This document shows, one piece after another, positions 18,412-32,144 of a stretch of 64,000 nt of DNA. Origin of the DNA: Tepidiphilus margaritifer DSM 15129 (GTDB lineage: Bacteria; Pseudomonadota; Gammaproteobacteria; Burkholderiales; Rhodocyclaceae); the NCBI RefSeq assembly GCF_000425565.1, contig NZ_KE384397.1:155746-219745 (forward strand), given 5' to 3'. How positions within the stretch are numbered: the first letter of the stretch is position 1; every line of letters begins with the position of its first letter. A model generated the notes under the pieces. That model saw only the letters and a program-made list of their open reading frames with translations. It made no database searches and was not told the origin of the DNA. The translations under genes were made by a program, and so were the position numbers.

Positions 18412-19932
18412 ATGAAAGTCAGGGCTCAGATCGGGATGGTGCTCAACCTCGACAAATGCATCGGTTGTCACACGTGTTCCGTCACCTGCAAGAACGTCTG
18501 GACCTCAAGACCTGGTGTCGAATATGCCTGGTTCAACAACGTCGAGACCAAGCCGGGCGTCGGCTATCCCAAAGAATGGGAAAACCAGGATAAATGGAAA
18601 GGCGGCTGGAAACGCGCTGACGACGGCACGCTCACCCCCCGCATCGGCGGGCGCCTACGTGTGCTCTCCTCGCTGTTCGCCAACCCCAACCTGCCGGAGA
18701 TCGACGACTACTACGAACCTTTCACCTTCGACTATGAACACCTGCAACAAGCACCTTTGTCGCAGAGCGCTCCCGTAGCCAGGCCGCGCTCGTTGCTCAC
18801 CGGCCAGCGCATGGAAAAAATCGAAGGAGGGCCAAACTGGGAAGAATTGCTCGGTGGCGAATTTAGCATCCGCGCCCGCGACCGGAATTTCGCCGCGGTC
18901 CAGAAAGAAATCTACGGGCAGTTCGAAAACACCTTCATGATGTATCTGCCGCGCTTGTGCGAACACTGCCTCAATCCCACCTGCGTCGCCTCCTGCCCTT
19001 CCGGTTCCATCTACAAACGGGAGGAAGACGGCATCGTTCTTATCGATCAGAACAAATGCCGCGGCTGGCGCATGTGCATCTCCGGTTGCCCGTACAAGAA
19101 GATTTACTTCAACTGGCAGACGAGCAAGGCAGAGAAATGCATTTTTTGCTATCCGCGCATCGAATCGGGCCAACCGACGGTGTGCTCCGAAACTTGCGTT
19201 GGCCGCATTCGCTATCTTGGTGTTCTGCTCTATGATGCCGATAGAATAAAAAAAGCCGCCAGTTCCGATGAAAAGGATCTCTATCCTGCGCAACTCAGTG
19301 TCTTCCTCGACCCTTTCGATTCCCAAGTGATCGAACAGGCCCGCGCCGATGGAATCCCTGACGATTGGATCCGTGCCGCCCAGGCTTCGCCCGTCTATAA
19401 GATGGCCGTGCAATGGAAAGTAGCACTCCCGCTGCACCCCGAATACCGCACGCTACCGATGGTGTGGTACGTGCCACCCCTGTCGCCCATCCAGTCGGCC
19501 GCCAACAGCGGCTTGCTGCCGGACGATGGCCTGCTACCAGACGTGTCTCGGTTGCGCATCCCTTTGCGCTATCTCGCCAACTTGCTCACTGCCGGCGACA
19601 TCGCCCCGGTGCAGCGTGCGCTCGAGCGCCTGCTCGCCATGCGCGCTTACATGAGGGGCAAAACGGTCGAAGGCAAGGCCGATGCCGCACTGCTGGAGCG
19701 CGTCGCGCTCACCGAAGCCCAGGTGCGGGAGATGTACCGCATCCTTGCCATCGCGAATTACGAAGACCGTTTCGTGATCCCCACCACGCACCGCGAATAT
19801 GCTGAGGACGCCTACGATCTACGCGCTTCGTGTGGATTCAGTTTCGGCGATGGCTGTAGCGGCGGAACTGACAAACCGAATCTTTTCGGTGGGAAGAAAC
19901 GGGTGATCCCTCTCAAGGAGATCAGCAAATGA
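18412..19932 (+). CDS. narH: Respiratory nitrate reductase beta subunit NarH
   Basis: Iron-sulfur electron-transfer subunit linking NarI haems to NarG. The 506-residue protein carries four cysteine groups: CIGCHTCSVTCKNVW (about 16-30), CEHCLNPTCVASCPSG, CRGWRMCISGCPYKK and CIFCYPRIESGQPTVCSETC. In the third group a tryptophan replaces one cysteine (CRGW), as in NarH proteins, which makes that cluster a [3Fe-4S]. The ATG at 18412 follows AAGGAGATATTC. The stop overlaps narJ. Confidence 0.97.
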   Translation: MKVRAQIGMVLNLDKCIGCHTCSVTCKNVWTSRPGVEYAWFNNVETKPGVGYPKEWENQDKWKGGWKRADDGTLTPRIGGRLRVLSSLFANPNLPEIDDYYEPFTFDYEHLQQAPLSQSAPVARPRSLLTGQRMEKIEGGPNWEELLGGEFSIRARDRNFAAVQKEIYGQFENTFMMYLPRLCEHCLNPTCVASCPSGSIYKREEDGIVLIDQNKCRGWRMCISGCPYKKIYFNWQTSKAEKCIFCYPRIESGQPTVCSETCVGRIRYLGVLLYDADRIKKAASSDEKDLYPAQLSVFLDPFDSQVIEQARADGIPDDWIRAAQASPVYKMAVQWKVALPLHPEYRTLPMVWYVPPLSPIQSAANSGLLPDDGLLPDVSRLRIPLRYLANLLTAGDIAPVQRALERLLAMRAYMRGKTVEGKADAALLERVALTEAQVREMYRILAIANYEDRFVIPTTHREYAEDAYDLRASCGFSFGDGCSGGTDKPNLFGGKKRVIPLKEISK

Positions 19933-20597
19933 AAACCTTTCGCGCGCTCGCCGCACTGCTTGATTATCCCAATGAAGCGCTCCTCGAGGCGCTGCCCGAG
20001 CTTGCCGAGACGATAGAGAATGAAGCGCTCGTGCCGCCTGCCGAGCGGGCGCGGCTCCTCGCCTTCCTCGGCCAGCTGCAAGGAAGCGATCTGATGGCCT
20101 TACAGGAACACTACGTTGATCTCTTCGATCGCAGTCGGGCATTGTCGCTGCACCTTTTCGAGCACATCCACGGTGAATCCCGAGATCGAGGTCAAGCGAT
20201 GGTCGAACTCAAGAAGCTCTATGCCAGCAAAGGGCTAGAGCTCTCCGCCGGAGAACTGCCAGACTACCTGCCAGTGCTGCTCGAATATCTTTCGCTGTGC
20301 GAGCCGCGAGAAGCCACCGAGCTCTTGGAAGAAACGGCCCACGTCCTGATCATGATCCACGCCGGGCTTGCGCGTCGCCAAAGTTACTACGCCACAGTAT
20401 TCGCTGCACTTTTGGCCACTGCGGGACTCGAAGCGCCACTAGAAGAAGTGGAAGCAGCCACGCTCGACGACACCCCCGAGGCGCTCGATGCAGCTTGGGC
20501 CGAGGCACCCGCCTTCGGCCCACGAGCCGGTGCCGCGATCTGCGGTGCCCCTTTCGGCTCGCAAACGCCTTCCCCTCGTTCCTCAGCCGGTTGCTGA
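19929..20597 (+). CDS. narJ: Nitrate reductase assembly chaperone NarJ
   Basis: Cytosolic TorD-family chaperone that holds apo-NarGH until cofactor insertion. The 222-residue all-helical protein shows the family features YPNEALLEALPEL near the start and the EHYVDLFDRSRALSLHLFEHIHGESRDRGQAMVELKKLY segment (about 58-97). The C-terminus is variable and alanine-rich. It overlaps narH by four bases and precedes narI, the standard order. Confidence 0.94.
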   Translation: MKTFRALAALLDYPNEALLEALPELAETIENEALVPPAERARLLAFLGQLQGSDLMALQEHYVDLFDRSRALSLHLFEHIHGESRDRGQAMVELKKLYASKGLELSAGELPDYLPVLLEYLSLCEPREATELLEETAHVLIMIHAGLARRQSYYATVFAALLATAGLEAPLEEVEAATLDDTPEALDAAWAEAPAFGPRAGAAICGAPFGSQTPSPRSSAGC

Positions 20598-20618
20598 TCG
20601 CTTCCGAAGGAGAAGACC

Positions 20619-21323
20619 ATGAATTCCCTACACCAATTTCTGTTCGGCACTTACCCCTACATCGCCGCCACGATCTTCCTACTAGGTAGTCTCGTGCGCT
20701 TCGATTATGCCCAATACACGTGGAAGAGCGATTCCTCACAGCTGCTCAAGCGAGGTCAATTGCGCTGGGGCAGCAATCTTTTCCACATCGGCATCCTCTT
20801 TCTTTTTTTAGGACATCTCGTCGGTCTCCTCACTCCGCATTGGATCTATGAGCCCTTCCTGGCCCCTGCGCACAAACAGCTGCTGGCGATGGTCTCTGGC
20901 GGAATCGCCGGGACGATGTGTCTCGTCGGTCTGCTGTTGCTGATTCATCGGCGCCTGACGCAGCCGAGAATCCGAGCCAACAGCAAGACGATGGACTTCG
21001 TCATCCTCTTTTGGATTTTACTGACGCTCTCGCTGGGGCTCACCAGCATTTATGTATCGGCCGGACATGCCGATGGCAGTGTGATGCTCGCGCTTTCCGA
21101 CTGGGCGCAACGCATCGTCACCTTCCGTCCCGGTGCTGCCGCCGCGATCGCCGAAGCGCCGCTCGTCTTCAAACTCCACCTTTTCTGCGGCATGACGCTA
21201 TTCCTGCTCTTTCCTTTCTCTCGACTGGTACACATCTGGAGTGGTTTTGGCTCAGTCGCTTACCTTTCCCGACCGTACCAGATCGTACGCACTCGTCGAT
21301 TCAACCAAGAGGAATCGCGGTGA
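20619..21323 (+). CDS. narI: Respiratory nitrate reductase gamma subunit NarI
   Basis: Membrane cytochrome b that oxidises quinol and feeds electrons to NarH. The 234-residue protein has five hydrophobic helices and the four haem-ligand histidines in their usual places: His56 and His66 in FHIGILFLFLGH, and the pair in KLHLFCG and RLVHIWS near the C-terminus. It is the last gene of narGHJI; moaC on the opposite strand follows 32 bases later. Confidence 0.96.
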   Translation: MNSLHQFLFGTYPYIAATIFLLGSLVRFDYAQYTWKSDSSQLLKRGQLRWGSNLFHIGILFLFLGHLVGLLTPHWIYEPFLAPAHKQLLAMVSGGIAGTMCLVGLLLLIHRRLTQPRIRANSKTMDFVILFWILLTLSLGLTSIYVSAGHADGSVMLALSDWAQRIVTFRPGAAAAIAEAPLVFKLHLFCGMTLFLLFPFSRLVHIWSGFGSVAYLSRPYQIVRTRRFNQEESR

Positions 21324-21355
21324 ATATCCGCTGCGCGGGGCGGTTTCCGCCTCGC

Positions 21356-21835
<480 letters not shown>

Positions 21836-21889
21836 GACAACTCCAAAACGCGATGTTCGTGACCCCACGATGATACAGGAGCCGCCGCG

Positions 21890-22900
21890 ATGGACACCCG
21901 AGCCCCGGCCACCCCGCCCCTGATCGACCGCTTCGGCCGACACGTCACCTACGTGCGCCTGTCGGTGACGGACCGCTGCGACTTGCGCTGCGTCTACTGC
22001 ATGAACGAGCAGATGACTTTCCTGCCCAAGGCGCGCATCCTGACTCTGGAAGAAATGGCGTTGATCGGCCGCGCCTTCGTCGAGCTGGGCGTGACGAAAC
22101 TGCGCATCACCGGGGGCGAGCCCCTGGTGCGGCAAAACGTCCTCTCGCTCTTCGCCGAACTGGGCAAACTCCCCGGCCTGAAAGAGCTCACACTGACGAC
22201 CAACGGCTCCCAGCTCGCTCGCCATGCCGTGGCGCTGCGTGAGGCCGGCGTGCGGCGCATCAACGTGAGCCTCGACAGCCTGCGCCCCGAGCGCTTTCGC
22301 GCCATCTCGCGCGTAGGCAGCCTCGACAAGGTGCTCGAGGGGATCGAAGCAGCCCGGCGCGCCGGGTTCGAAGCGATCAAACTCAACGCCGTGCCGATGC
22401 GCGGCATCAACGACGACGAGATCCTCGATCTGGTCGAATTCGCCGCCGAACGCGGCTTCACCCTCTGTTTCATCGAAGAGATGCCGCTCGGCGAGCTCGA
22501 AGGACACGATCGGTGCGCGAGTTTCGTGCCCAGCGACGAAGTGCGCGCGCGCATCCTCGAGCGCTACACCTTGCTGCCCACCGTCGAACGCACCGGCGGC
22601 CCGGCCCGTTACGAGCGCATCGCCGAGACCGGCACCCTCGTCGGATTCATCTCGCCCCATAGCCACAATTTCTGTGACAACTGCAACCGCGTGCGCGTCA
22701 CCACCGAAGGGCGGCTCTTGCTGTGCCTGGGACAAGAACACTCAGTCGACCTGCGCCGGGTGCTGCGCACCCATCCCGGCGAACTCGAGCCGCTCAAGGA
22801 AGCCATCGTCGCCGCGATGGCGATCAAACCCAAAGGGCACGAGTTCGATCTCACCGCCAAACCCGTGCTCTTCCGGCACATGAACGCCACCGGCGGTTGA
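21890..22900 (+). CDS. moaA: GTP 3',8-cyclase MoaA
   Basis: Radical SAM enzyme that starts molybdenum cofactor synthesis from GTP. The 336-residue protein has the N-terminal cluster motif CDLRCVYCM (about 32-40), the SAM-binding RITGGEPLVR, and the C-terminal cluster ligands in FCDNCNRVRVT with a further cysteine in LLLCLG. It ends in the conserved Gly-Gly pair needed for activation of the reaction. Its location beside narGHJI and mobA indicates dedicated cofactor supply for nitrate reductase. Confidence 0.96.
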   Translation: MDTRAPATPPLIDRFGRHVTYVRLSVTDRCDLRCVYCMNEQMTFLPKARILTLEEMALIGRAFVELGVTKLRITGGEPLVRQNVLSLFAELGKLPGLKELTLTTNGSQLARHAVALREAGVRRINVSLDSLRPERFRAISRVGSLDKVLEGIEAARRAGFEAIKLNAVPMRGINDDEILDLVEFAAERGFTLCFIEEMPLGELEGHDRCASFVPSDEVRARILERYTLLPTVERTGGPARYERIAETGTLVGFISPHSHNFCDNCNRVRVTTEGRLLLCLGQEHSVDLRRVLRTHPGELEPLKEAIVAAMAIKPKGHEFDLTAKPVLFRHMNATGG

Positions 22901-22916
22901 CGAAAGGGGATCTCCA

Positions 22917-23675
22917 ATGAACGAACGCACGAGCGCACTCCTCGAGGCACTGGGCGCCCAAAGCGGCATCCTCGCTGCCGTCGGCGCCGGCGGCAAGAAG
23001 ACCACGCTCTACCAGATCTTCGCCGCCCACCCCGGACGCGTGGCCCTCACCACCACCACCTTCATCACCGACTTCGCTCCCGAACTCGGCGCCGAGATCC
23101 TCGTCGCTCCTGAAGACGAACTCGAAGAAAAGGTACGCGCGAGCCGTGCGCGTAAAGTGGCCTACGCCACGCCCTCGGACAAGCCGGGGCGGGTAGCGGC
23201 CGTGTCCGGAGAGCGCATCGCCAGACTGCACCGCGAGGGCGGGTTCGATCTCACGCTGGTGAAGGCCGACGGGGCCCGCTCGCGGCTCCTCAAAGCCCCT
23301 GCGCCGCACGAACCGAGCCTGCCCGCGGCGACCGACACGGTGCTCCTCATCCTTTCACTGCAGGCACTGGGACAACCCCTCTCCGAGACGATCGCGCATC
23401 GCCCCGAGCGCGTCTCCGCACTCACCGGCCGCGCCCTCGGCGAACCGGTGGCAATCCCCGACTTCGTCGCGCTCTACACGCATGAAAACGGGCTATTGCA
23501 AGGAACGTCTGGAAAACGCGTGATCCCCGTACTCAACATGGTCGACGACGATCGCCTCCTACCCGCCGCCCGCGCGATCGCCGAGTCGACGCTCGCCGCC
23601 TGCCCGCGCTTCGAGCGCTTCGTGCTCACGAGCCTACGAAAGCCAGGCTATCTCGTGGAGGTCGTGCGGCGCTGA
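22917..23675 (+). CDS. yqeC: YqeC-like putative selenium-dependent hydroxylase accessory protein
   Basis: A 252-residue protein matching the YqeC family: a P-loop-like GAGGKKTTL (about 24-32), TTTTFITDF, LVKADGARSRLLKAPAPHEPSLP and LNMVDDD. In other bacteria yqeC sits with genes for selenium-dependent molybdenum hydroxylases and is thought to act in cofactor maturation; the biochemical role is not settled. Here it lies 16 bases after moaA with no hydroxylase gene nearby, so it may work on the molybdenum cofactor for another enzyme. Confidence 0.8.
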   Translation: MNERTSALLEALGAQSGILAAVGAGGKKTTLYQIFAAHPGRVALTTTTFITDFAPELGAEILVAPEDELEEKVRASRARKVAYATPSDKPGRVAAVSGERIARLHREGGFDLTLVKADGARSRLLKAPAPHEPSLPAATDTVLLILSLQALGQPLSETIAHRPERVSALTGRALGEPVAIPDFVALYTHENGLLQGTSGKRVIPVLNMVDDDRLLPAARAIAESTLAACPRFERFVLTSLRKPGYLVEVVRR

Positions 23676-23682
23676 CTGCTCC

Positions 23683-24447
23683 TCACTTCAAATTCCCCGA
23701 GAGGAACTGCTGCAACCGCTCGCTGCGCGGACGCGCCAGCACTTCGCGCGGGTTGCCCTCTTCCTCGACCAGCCCCTGGTGCAGGAACATGACGTGCGTG
23801 GACACCTCGCGCGCGAAGCCCATTTCATGCGTGACCACGATCATGGTTCGGCCCTCCTGCGCGAGGTCGCGCATCACTTTGAGCACCTCGCCGACGAGCT
23901 CCGGGTCGAGCGCCGAGGTCGGTTCGTCGAAGAGCATAACCTCCGGCTCCACCGCCAGCGCCCGGGCGATCGCCACGCGCTGCTGCTCGCCGCCGGACAT
24001 GTGCGAGGGATAGGCGTTCTTGCGGTGCGCCACGCCGACCTTGGCGAGGTAATGCTCGGCGCGCTCGATCGCCTCCTTTTTGGGCACGCCCAGCACGTGC
24101 ACCGGCACCTCGATCACGTTCTCCAGCGCCGTCATGTGCGACCACAGGTTGAAGTGCTGGAAGACCATGGCCAGGCGCGAGCGGATGCGCTGCAGCTGTT
24201 TGCGGTCGGCCGCGCGCAGGGTACCGTCCTTGGCCGGCACCAGCCGCAGTTCTTCGCCGTCGAGCACGATGCGCCCGGCGTTGGGTTGCTCGAGCAGGTT
24301 GATGCAACGCAGCAACGTGCTCTTGCCCGAACCGCTCGAACCGATGACGCTGATGACGTCACCGGCGTCGGCCTTGAGCGAAACCCCTTTGAGGACTTCG
24401 TGCGCCCCATAGCGCTTGTGCAAATCGTCGACTTCGAGTTTGACCAT
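23683..24447 (-). CDS. Polar amino-acid ABC transporter ATPase (HisP type)
   Basis: A 254-residue ABC ATPase that powers the permease pair encoded upstream. It has Walker [10 protein letters not shown] (about 38-46), the family segment [19 protein letters not shown], signature [15 protein letters not shown] and Walker [13 protein letters not shown] followed by [10 protein letters not shown], all characteristic of HisP/ArtP/AotP. The long frame extending upstream is an antisense-type artefact; the ATG at 24447 gives [14 protein letters not shown]. Last gene of the four-gene operon. The substrate is likely arginine, ornithine or histidine but is not fixed by sequence. Confidence 0.92.
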   Translation of the reverse strand: MVKLEVDDLHKRYGAHEVLKGVSLKADAGDVISVIGSSGSGKSTLLRCINLLEQPNAGRIVLDGEELRLVPAKDGTLRAADRKQLQRIRSRLAMVFQHFNLWSHMTALENVIEVPVHVLGVPKKEAIERAEHYLAKVGVAHRKNAYPSHMSGGEQQRVAIARALAVEPEVMLFDEPTSALDPELVGEVLKVMRDLAQEGRTMIVVTHEMGFAREVSTHVMFLHQGLVEEEGNPREVLARPRSERLQQFLSGNLK

Positions 24448-24497
24448 GAATGGTTCGCCTTGCGGATCGGGTCTGGCGACAGGGACAGGAAAATGAT

Positions 24498-25196
24498 TCA
24501 GCGGCGCTGCGGCCGCAGGTGGGCGAGCCAGCGGCGCTCGGCAGCCTTGAAGAGCTGCAGCAGCAGGAAAGTGAGCACGAGATAGAAGGCACCGGCGGTG
24601 AGGTAGGCTTCGAAGGGTAGGAAATACTGCGCGCTGATCGTGCGCGCCACGCCGGTGATGTCGGCGAGCGTCACGAGCGAAGCCATGCTGGTCGCGTGCA
24701 GCATCATCACCACTTCGTTGCTGTACTGCGGCAGCGCCCGGCGCAATGCCGAAGGCAGGAGGATGCGCCGGTACATCTGCAGACGCGACATGCCGGCGGC
24801 GCGGGCCGCTTCGATCTCGCCCGGCGGCGTGGTCTTGAGGCAACCGGCGATGATCTCGGCGGTATAGCCGGAAGTGTTGATGGCGAACGCCAGGCAGGCG
24901 CAGAAAGTGGCGTCCGACAGCCAGGGCCACAGCAGGCTCGCGCGCACGGCCTCGAACTGCGCCACCCCATAATAGAGGAGGAAGAGCTGCACCAGCATGG
25001 GCGTGCCGCGGATCACGTAGGTATAGAACCAGGCGGGCAGATTGAGCCAGGGCGAACCCGACACCCGCATCAGCGCGAGCGGCACCGCCCAGACGAACCC
25101 CACGGCGAGCGACACGAAGAGCAGCTGCAGCGTGACGCGCACGCCGTGCAGGAACTGGGGAAAGTTTTCCCAAATGACGGAAAAATCGAGGATCAC
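24498..25196 (-). CDS. Polar amino-acid ABC transporter permease (HisM type)
   Basis: A 232-residue inner-membrane permease with about five helices and the EAA cytoplasmic loop [36 protein letters not shown], which contacts the ATPase. The GTG start overlaps the stop of the other permease (GTGA). A longer in-frame extension has no support. Forms the translocation pore with the neighbouring HisQ-type subunit. Confidence 0.9.
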   Translation of the reverse strand: MILDFSVIWENFPQFLHGVRVTLQLLFVSLAVGFVWAVPLALMRVSGSPWLNLPAWFYTYVIRGTPMLVQLFLLYYGVAQFEAVRASLLWPWLSDATFCACLAFAINTSGYTAEIIAGCLKTTPPGEIEAARAAGMSRLQMYRRILLPSALRRALPQYSNEVVMMLHATSMASLVTLADITGVARTISAQYFLPFEAYLTAGAFYLVLTFLLLQLFKAAERRWLAHLRPQRR

Positions 25197-25882
25197 AGCT
25201 GCACTTCCCGTACGCCCAGGGAGAAGCGTTTCTCGATCACGCGCAGCGCAAGCAGCGACACGCTGGTGATCGCCAAGTAGAGCACCCCGGCGAGCAGCAG
25301 ATAGGTGAAGGGCTGGCGCGTGGCGTCCCCCGCCTGTTTGGCGTGGAACATCATGTCCGGCAGGCCCAGCACCGACACGAGCGCGGTGGATTTGATGAGC
25401 ACCAGCCAGTTGTTGGCGATGCCGGGAATCGACAGGCGTACCGTCTCCGGCCACAGGATGCGGCGAAACACCTGCCAGCGGCTCATGCCGTAGGCGAACC
25501 CGGCCTCGGCCTGCCCTTTGGGAATGGAGAGAAAAGCGCCGCGGAAGGTCTCCGACAGGTAGGCGCCGAAGATGAAACCCAAGGTGGCCACGCCGGCGGC
25601 GAACGGGTCGATGTCGACGTAGTCTTCATGGCCGACGAGCGCCGCGGCGCGATTGACGAGATCCTGACCGCCGAAATACACCAGCAGGATCATGACCAGA
25701 TCCGGGATGCCGCGGATCACGGTGGCGTAGGCTTCACCGAGCCAAGCGAGCGGACGCAGCGGCGAGAGCCGCGCCCCCGCCCCCGCGAGCCCCAGCGCCA
25801 CGGCCAGCGCCATGGAACACAGCGCCAGGCGCAGCGTCAGCCAGCTGCCTTCGACGATGGTGAACCAATAGCCGCCGCTCAT
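25193..25882 (-). CDS. Polar amino-acid ABC transporter permease (HisQ type)
   Basis: A 229-residue permease with about five hydrophobic helices, the [20 protein letters not shown] segment typical of HisQ proteins, and the EAA-type loop [39 protein letters not shown]. It precedes the HisM-type gene with a four-base overlap and follows the binding-protein gene by 27 bases. Confidence 0.9.
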   Translation of the reverse strand: MSGGYWFTIVEGSWLTLRLALCSMALAVALGLAGAGARLSPLRPLAWLGEAYATVIRGIPDLVMILLVYFGGQDLVNRAAALVGHEDYVDIDPFAAGVATLGFIFGAYLSETFRGAFLSIPKGQAEAGFAYGMSRWQVFRRILWPETVRLSIPGIANNWLVLIKSTALVSVLGLPDMMFHAKQAGDATRQPFTYLLLAGVLYLAITSVSLLALRVIEKRFSLGVREVQL

Positions 25883-25909
25883 CGGCCACCTCCAAGAGGC
25901 TCGGTCGCC

Positions 25910-26689
25910 TCACTCGCCATAGATGTCGAAGTCGAAGTATTTCTTCGCGATTTCCTGGTACTTGCCGTTGGCGCGGATCGCGTCGATGGCGGCGTTGAAT
26001 TTCTCCACCAGCGCCGTGTCGCCCTTGCGCACCGCCACGCCGATACCGTCGCCGAAATACTTCCGGTCGGTGAAGGCCGGCCCCACCGTGGCGAACCCTT
26101 TGCCGGCATCGGTACGGAGAAACCCTTGCTGGATGCTGACCGCGTCGGCGAGCGAAGCGTCGATGCGCCCGGCGGCGAGATCGAGGAAGACTTCTTCCTG
26201 CGACGCGTAGCGCACCACCTCGATGCCGGCCGGAGCGAAGACGTCGGTGGCGTAGCGGTCGAAAATGGTGGCGCGCTGCACGCCGACTTTCTTGCCTTTC
26301 AGGTCGACAAGGGGATCCTTCACCTCACTGCCCGCCTTCATCACCAGGCGGCCGGGGGTGTAGTAGTACTTCTTGCTGAAATCGACCGATTTCCTGCGCT
26401 CGTCAGTGATCGACATCGAAGAGATCACCGCATCGATCTTGCGCACCTTCAGCGCGGGAATCAGCCCGTCGAACTCCTGCTCGATCCACTGGCACTTGAC
26501 CTTCATCTCCTCGCACAGGGCGTTGCCGATGTCGTAGTCGAAACCGGCGAGCTTGCCATCGGGCGTTTTGTAGGCGAAGGGAGGATAGGCAGCCTCGATG
26601 CCGATGCGCAAGGGCTTGTCCTCGGCCATCGCCGCCCCCGAAGCGAGCACCCACAGGATCACGCCGAACAACGAGAAGAGCTTTTTCAT
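25910..26689 (-). CDS. Periplasmic polar amino-acid binding protein (HisJ/ArgT type)
   Basis: A 259-residue extracytoplasmic solute-binding protein of family 3. It has a signal peptide (MKKLFSLFGVILWVLASGAAMAED, cleavage likely after AMA), LRIGIEAAYPPFAYKTPDGKLAGFDYDIGNALC, and the ligand-binding SSMSITDERRKSVDFSKKYYYTPGRLV. The pattern resembles lysine/arginine/ornithine or histidine binders. Start at 26689 follows AGGAGCCTGTC. It is the first gene of the ABC operon; overlapping ATCGAT palindromes lie about 40-55 bases upstream. Confidence 0.92.
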   Translation of the reverse strand: MKKLFSLFGVILWVLASGAAMAEDKPLRIGIEAAYPPFAYKTPDGKLAGFDYDIGNALCEEMKVKCQWIEQEFDGLIPALKVRKIDAVISSMSITDERRKSVDFSKKYYYTPGRLVMKAGSEVKDPLVDLKGKKVGVQRATIFDRYATDVFAPAGIEVVRYASQEEVFLDLAAGRIDASLADAVSIQQGFLRTDAGKGFATVGPAFTDRKYFGDGIGVAVRKGDTALVEKFNAAIDAIRANGKYQEIAKKYFDFDIYGE

Positions 26690-26725
26690 GACAGGCTCCT
26701 TCACAGGGAGGTGTGGAAAAAACGC

Positions 26726-26744
26726 ATCGATGCATCGATCGATG
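26726..26744. repeat. Overlapping palindromes upstream of the ABC operon
   Basis: ATCGATGCATCGAT (26726-26739) is a perfect 14-base palindrome and CATCGATCGATG (26733-26744) is a perfect 12-base palindrome overlapping it. They lie 37-55 bases upstream of the binding-protein ATG, where an operator would be expected. The bound protein is unknown. Confidence 0.45.
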
Positions 26745-26857
26745 TCACGCCCGTAAGTTTCCCCCAGTCGGCCGAAGAAGGGCTTCGGGGATAAAGGCCG
26801 CTCATTTTACCAATACCTTGGCTTGGGCTGCCCCTCGGGCCGCGATTTCGCCCGTCC

Positions 26858-26866
26858 TGTGGATAA
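26858..26866 (+). promoter_or_regulatory. DnaA box upstream of dnaA
   Basis: TGTGGATAA is a perfect DnaA box (TTATCCACA on the other strand), 71 bases upstream of the dnaA start. A weaker copy, TGTGGAAAA, lies at 26712-26720. These probably serve dnaA autoregulation; there are too few and the 247-base gap is not AT-rich enough to make this the obvious origin. Confidence 0.65.
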
Positions 26867-26936
26867 CTCTCCTTTCGGCGTGGACGGGTTAGAATACCCC
26901 TTACAACGTCGTCAATCCGTCCAGAGGGCCTTCCCC

Positions 26937-28439
26937 TTGAGTCACGAAGCGTGGACCGCCTGCTGCGAGCGTCTGCGTGCCTCGCTGCCGGCGCAGCAAT
27001 ACAACACCTGGATCCGTGCCCTGAGTGCCGAACCCGAAGAAGGCGGCGAAGGGGTGCGGCTGCGCGTGCTCGCACCCAACCGCTTCATCCTGCAGTGGGT
27101 GCGTGAGCGTTACTGGTCCAAGATCGCCGAACATCTCGCCGAGCTCGGCATCGCCCAGGCCGAACTGCAGCTGGGCGCCGCCGCCAAAGGGGGAACGCCG
27201 TCGCGTCCCTCCCGTACCGCATCCGCCGAAGCCCCTTCAGCGACCCCCGCCACCGAGACGTCCGAGGCGGCGGCTCAGGAATCCCCCCCTGCCGCGGCAC
27301 CGGCAGAGGAAAGCACCGCCGAACCCAAGCCCCGCCCCGCCCGCAGCGCCCCGAAACGCCGTACGCCGCCGCTCGCCGGGGACACCGCCCCGTCCTCGAC
27401 CCTCGAAGCGCTCTACGAGCGCACGCGGCTCAACCCTGCGGCGACTTTCGACACCCTCGTCACCGGCCGGGCCAACGACCTCGCCCGCGCCGCGGCCATG
27501 CAAGTGGCGCACAACCCCGGCGCCTCCTACAATCCGCTGTTCGTCTATGGCGGCGTCGGCCTGGGCAAGACGCACCTCATCCACGCCATCGGCAACGCCA
27601 TCTTCCGCACCGACCCGCGCATGGTGATCCGCTACGTCCACGCCGAGGACTACTACGCCGACGTCGTCCGAGCCTACCAGCAGAAGAGCTTCGATGCCTT
27701 CAAGCGCTACTACCGCTCGCTCGACGTGCTGCTCATCGACGACATCCAGTTCTTCCAGAACAAGGCACGCACGCAGGAAGAGTTCTTCCATGCCTTCAAC
27801 GCCCTCACCGAGGCGCACAAGCAGATCGTCATCACCTGCGATACCTATCCCAAAGACATTCAAGGGCTGGAAGATCGGCTCATCTCGCGTTTCGACTGGG
27901 GCCTGACGGTGCAGATCGAGCCGCCCGAGCTCGAGATGCGGGTGGCCATCGTGCAGAAGAAGGCGCAACTCTTGGGCGTGCAGGTGGGCGACGACATAGC
28001 CTTCTTGATCGCCAAGAACCTGCGCTCGAACGTGCGCGAACTCGAAGGCGCGCTCAACAAGGTGGTGGCCTTCGCCAACTTCCACAGCCAGCCGATCACG
28101 CTGGAGCTGGCCAAGGAGGCGCTCAAGGACATCCTGCACGCCTACAACCGGCAGCTCACCGTCGAACACATCCAGAAGACGGTGGCCGACTACTACAAGA
28201 CCAAGGTCGCCGACATGCACTCGAAGAAGCGAACGCGGGCGGTGGCTCGCCCCCGGCAAGTGGCGATGTGGCTCGCCAAGGAGCTCACGCCGCTGTCGCT
28301 GCCGGCCATCGGCGAGGCCTTCGGCGGGCGTGACCACACGACGGTGCTGCACGCTTACCGCACGATCAACGAGCTGCGTCTGACCGACCCCCAACTCAAC
28401 CACGACGTCCACGTGCTGCTGCAGGTCCTGCGCGGCTGA
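26937..28439 (+). CDS. dnaA: Chromosomal replication initiator DnaA
   Basis: AAA+ initiator that binds DnaA boxes and opens the origin. From a TTG start the protein has 500 residues: domain I (about 1-80, including QQYNTWIRAL), a long Pro/Ala/Glu-rich linker (about 80-165), the ATPase core with Walker A GGVGLGKTH (about 205) and Walker B VLLIDDIQF (about 264), and domain IV with the signature AFGGRDHTTVLHAYRTI (about 460-476). I chose the TTG at 26937 because AGAGGG lies eight bases upstream and the protein then begins just before domain I. The open frame extends further upstream without conserved residues. Confidence 0.95.
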   Translation: MSHEAWTACCERLRASLPAQQYNTWIRALSAEPEEGGEGVRLRVLAPNRFILQWVRERYWSKIAEHLAELGIAQAELQLGAAAKGGTPSRPSRTASAEAPSATPATETSEAAAQESPPAAAPAEESTAEPKPRPARSAPKRRTPPLAGDTAPSSTLEALYERTRLNPAATFDTLVTGRANDLARAAAMQVAHNPGASYNPLFVYGGVGLGKTHLIHAIGNAIFRTDPRMVIRYVHAEDYYADVVRAYQQKSFDAFKRYYRSLDVLLIDDIQFFQNKARTQEEFFHAFNALTEAHKQIVITCDTYPKDIQGLEDRLISRFDWGLTVQIEPPELEMRVAIVQKKAQLLGVQVGDDIAFLIAKNLRSNVRELEGALNKVVAFANFHSQPITLELAKEALKDILHAYNRQLTVEHIQKTVADYYKTKVADMHSKKRTRAVARPRQVAMWLAKELTPLSLPAIGEAFGGRDHTTVLHAYRTINELRLTDPQLNHDVHVLLQVLRG

Positions 28440-28464
28440 AGACTATCATTTCAGGAGAGGCCCG

Positions 28465-32128
<3,664 letters not shown>

Positions 32129-32144
32129 GCCCGGCGACGGCGCC

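Noticed and set aside
26690-26936. Gap upstream of dnaA as the main origin
   Set aside because: It is the textbook position, but it is short, GC-rich in its second half and has only one perfect DnaA box; the 34.3-35.1 kb region is much the better candidate.
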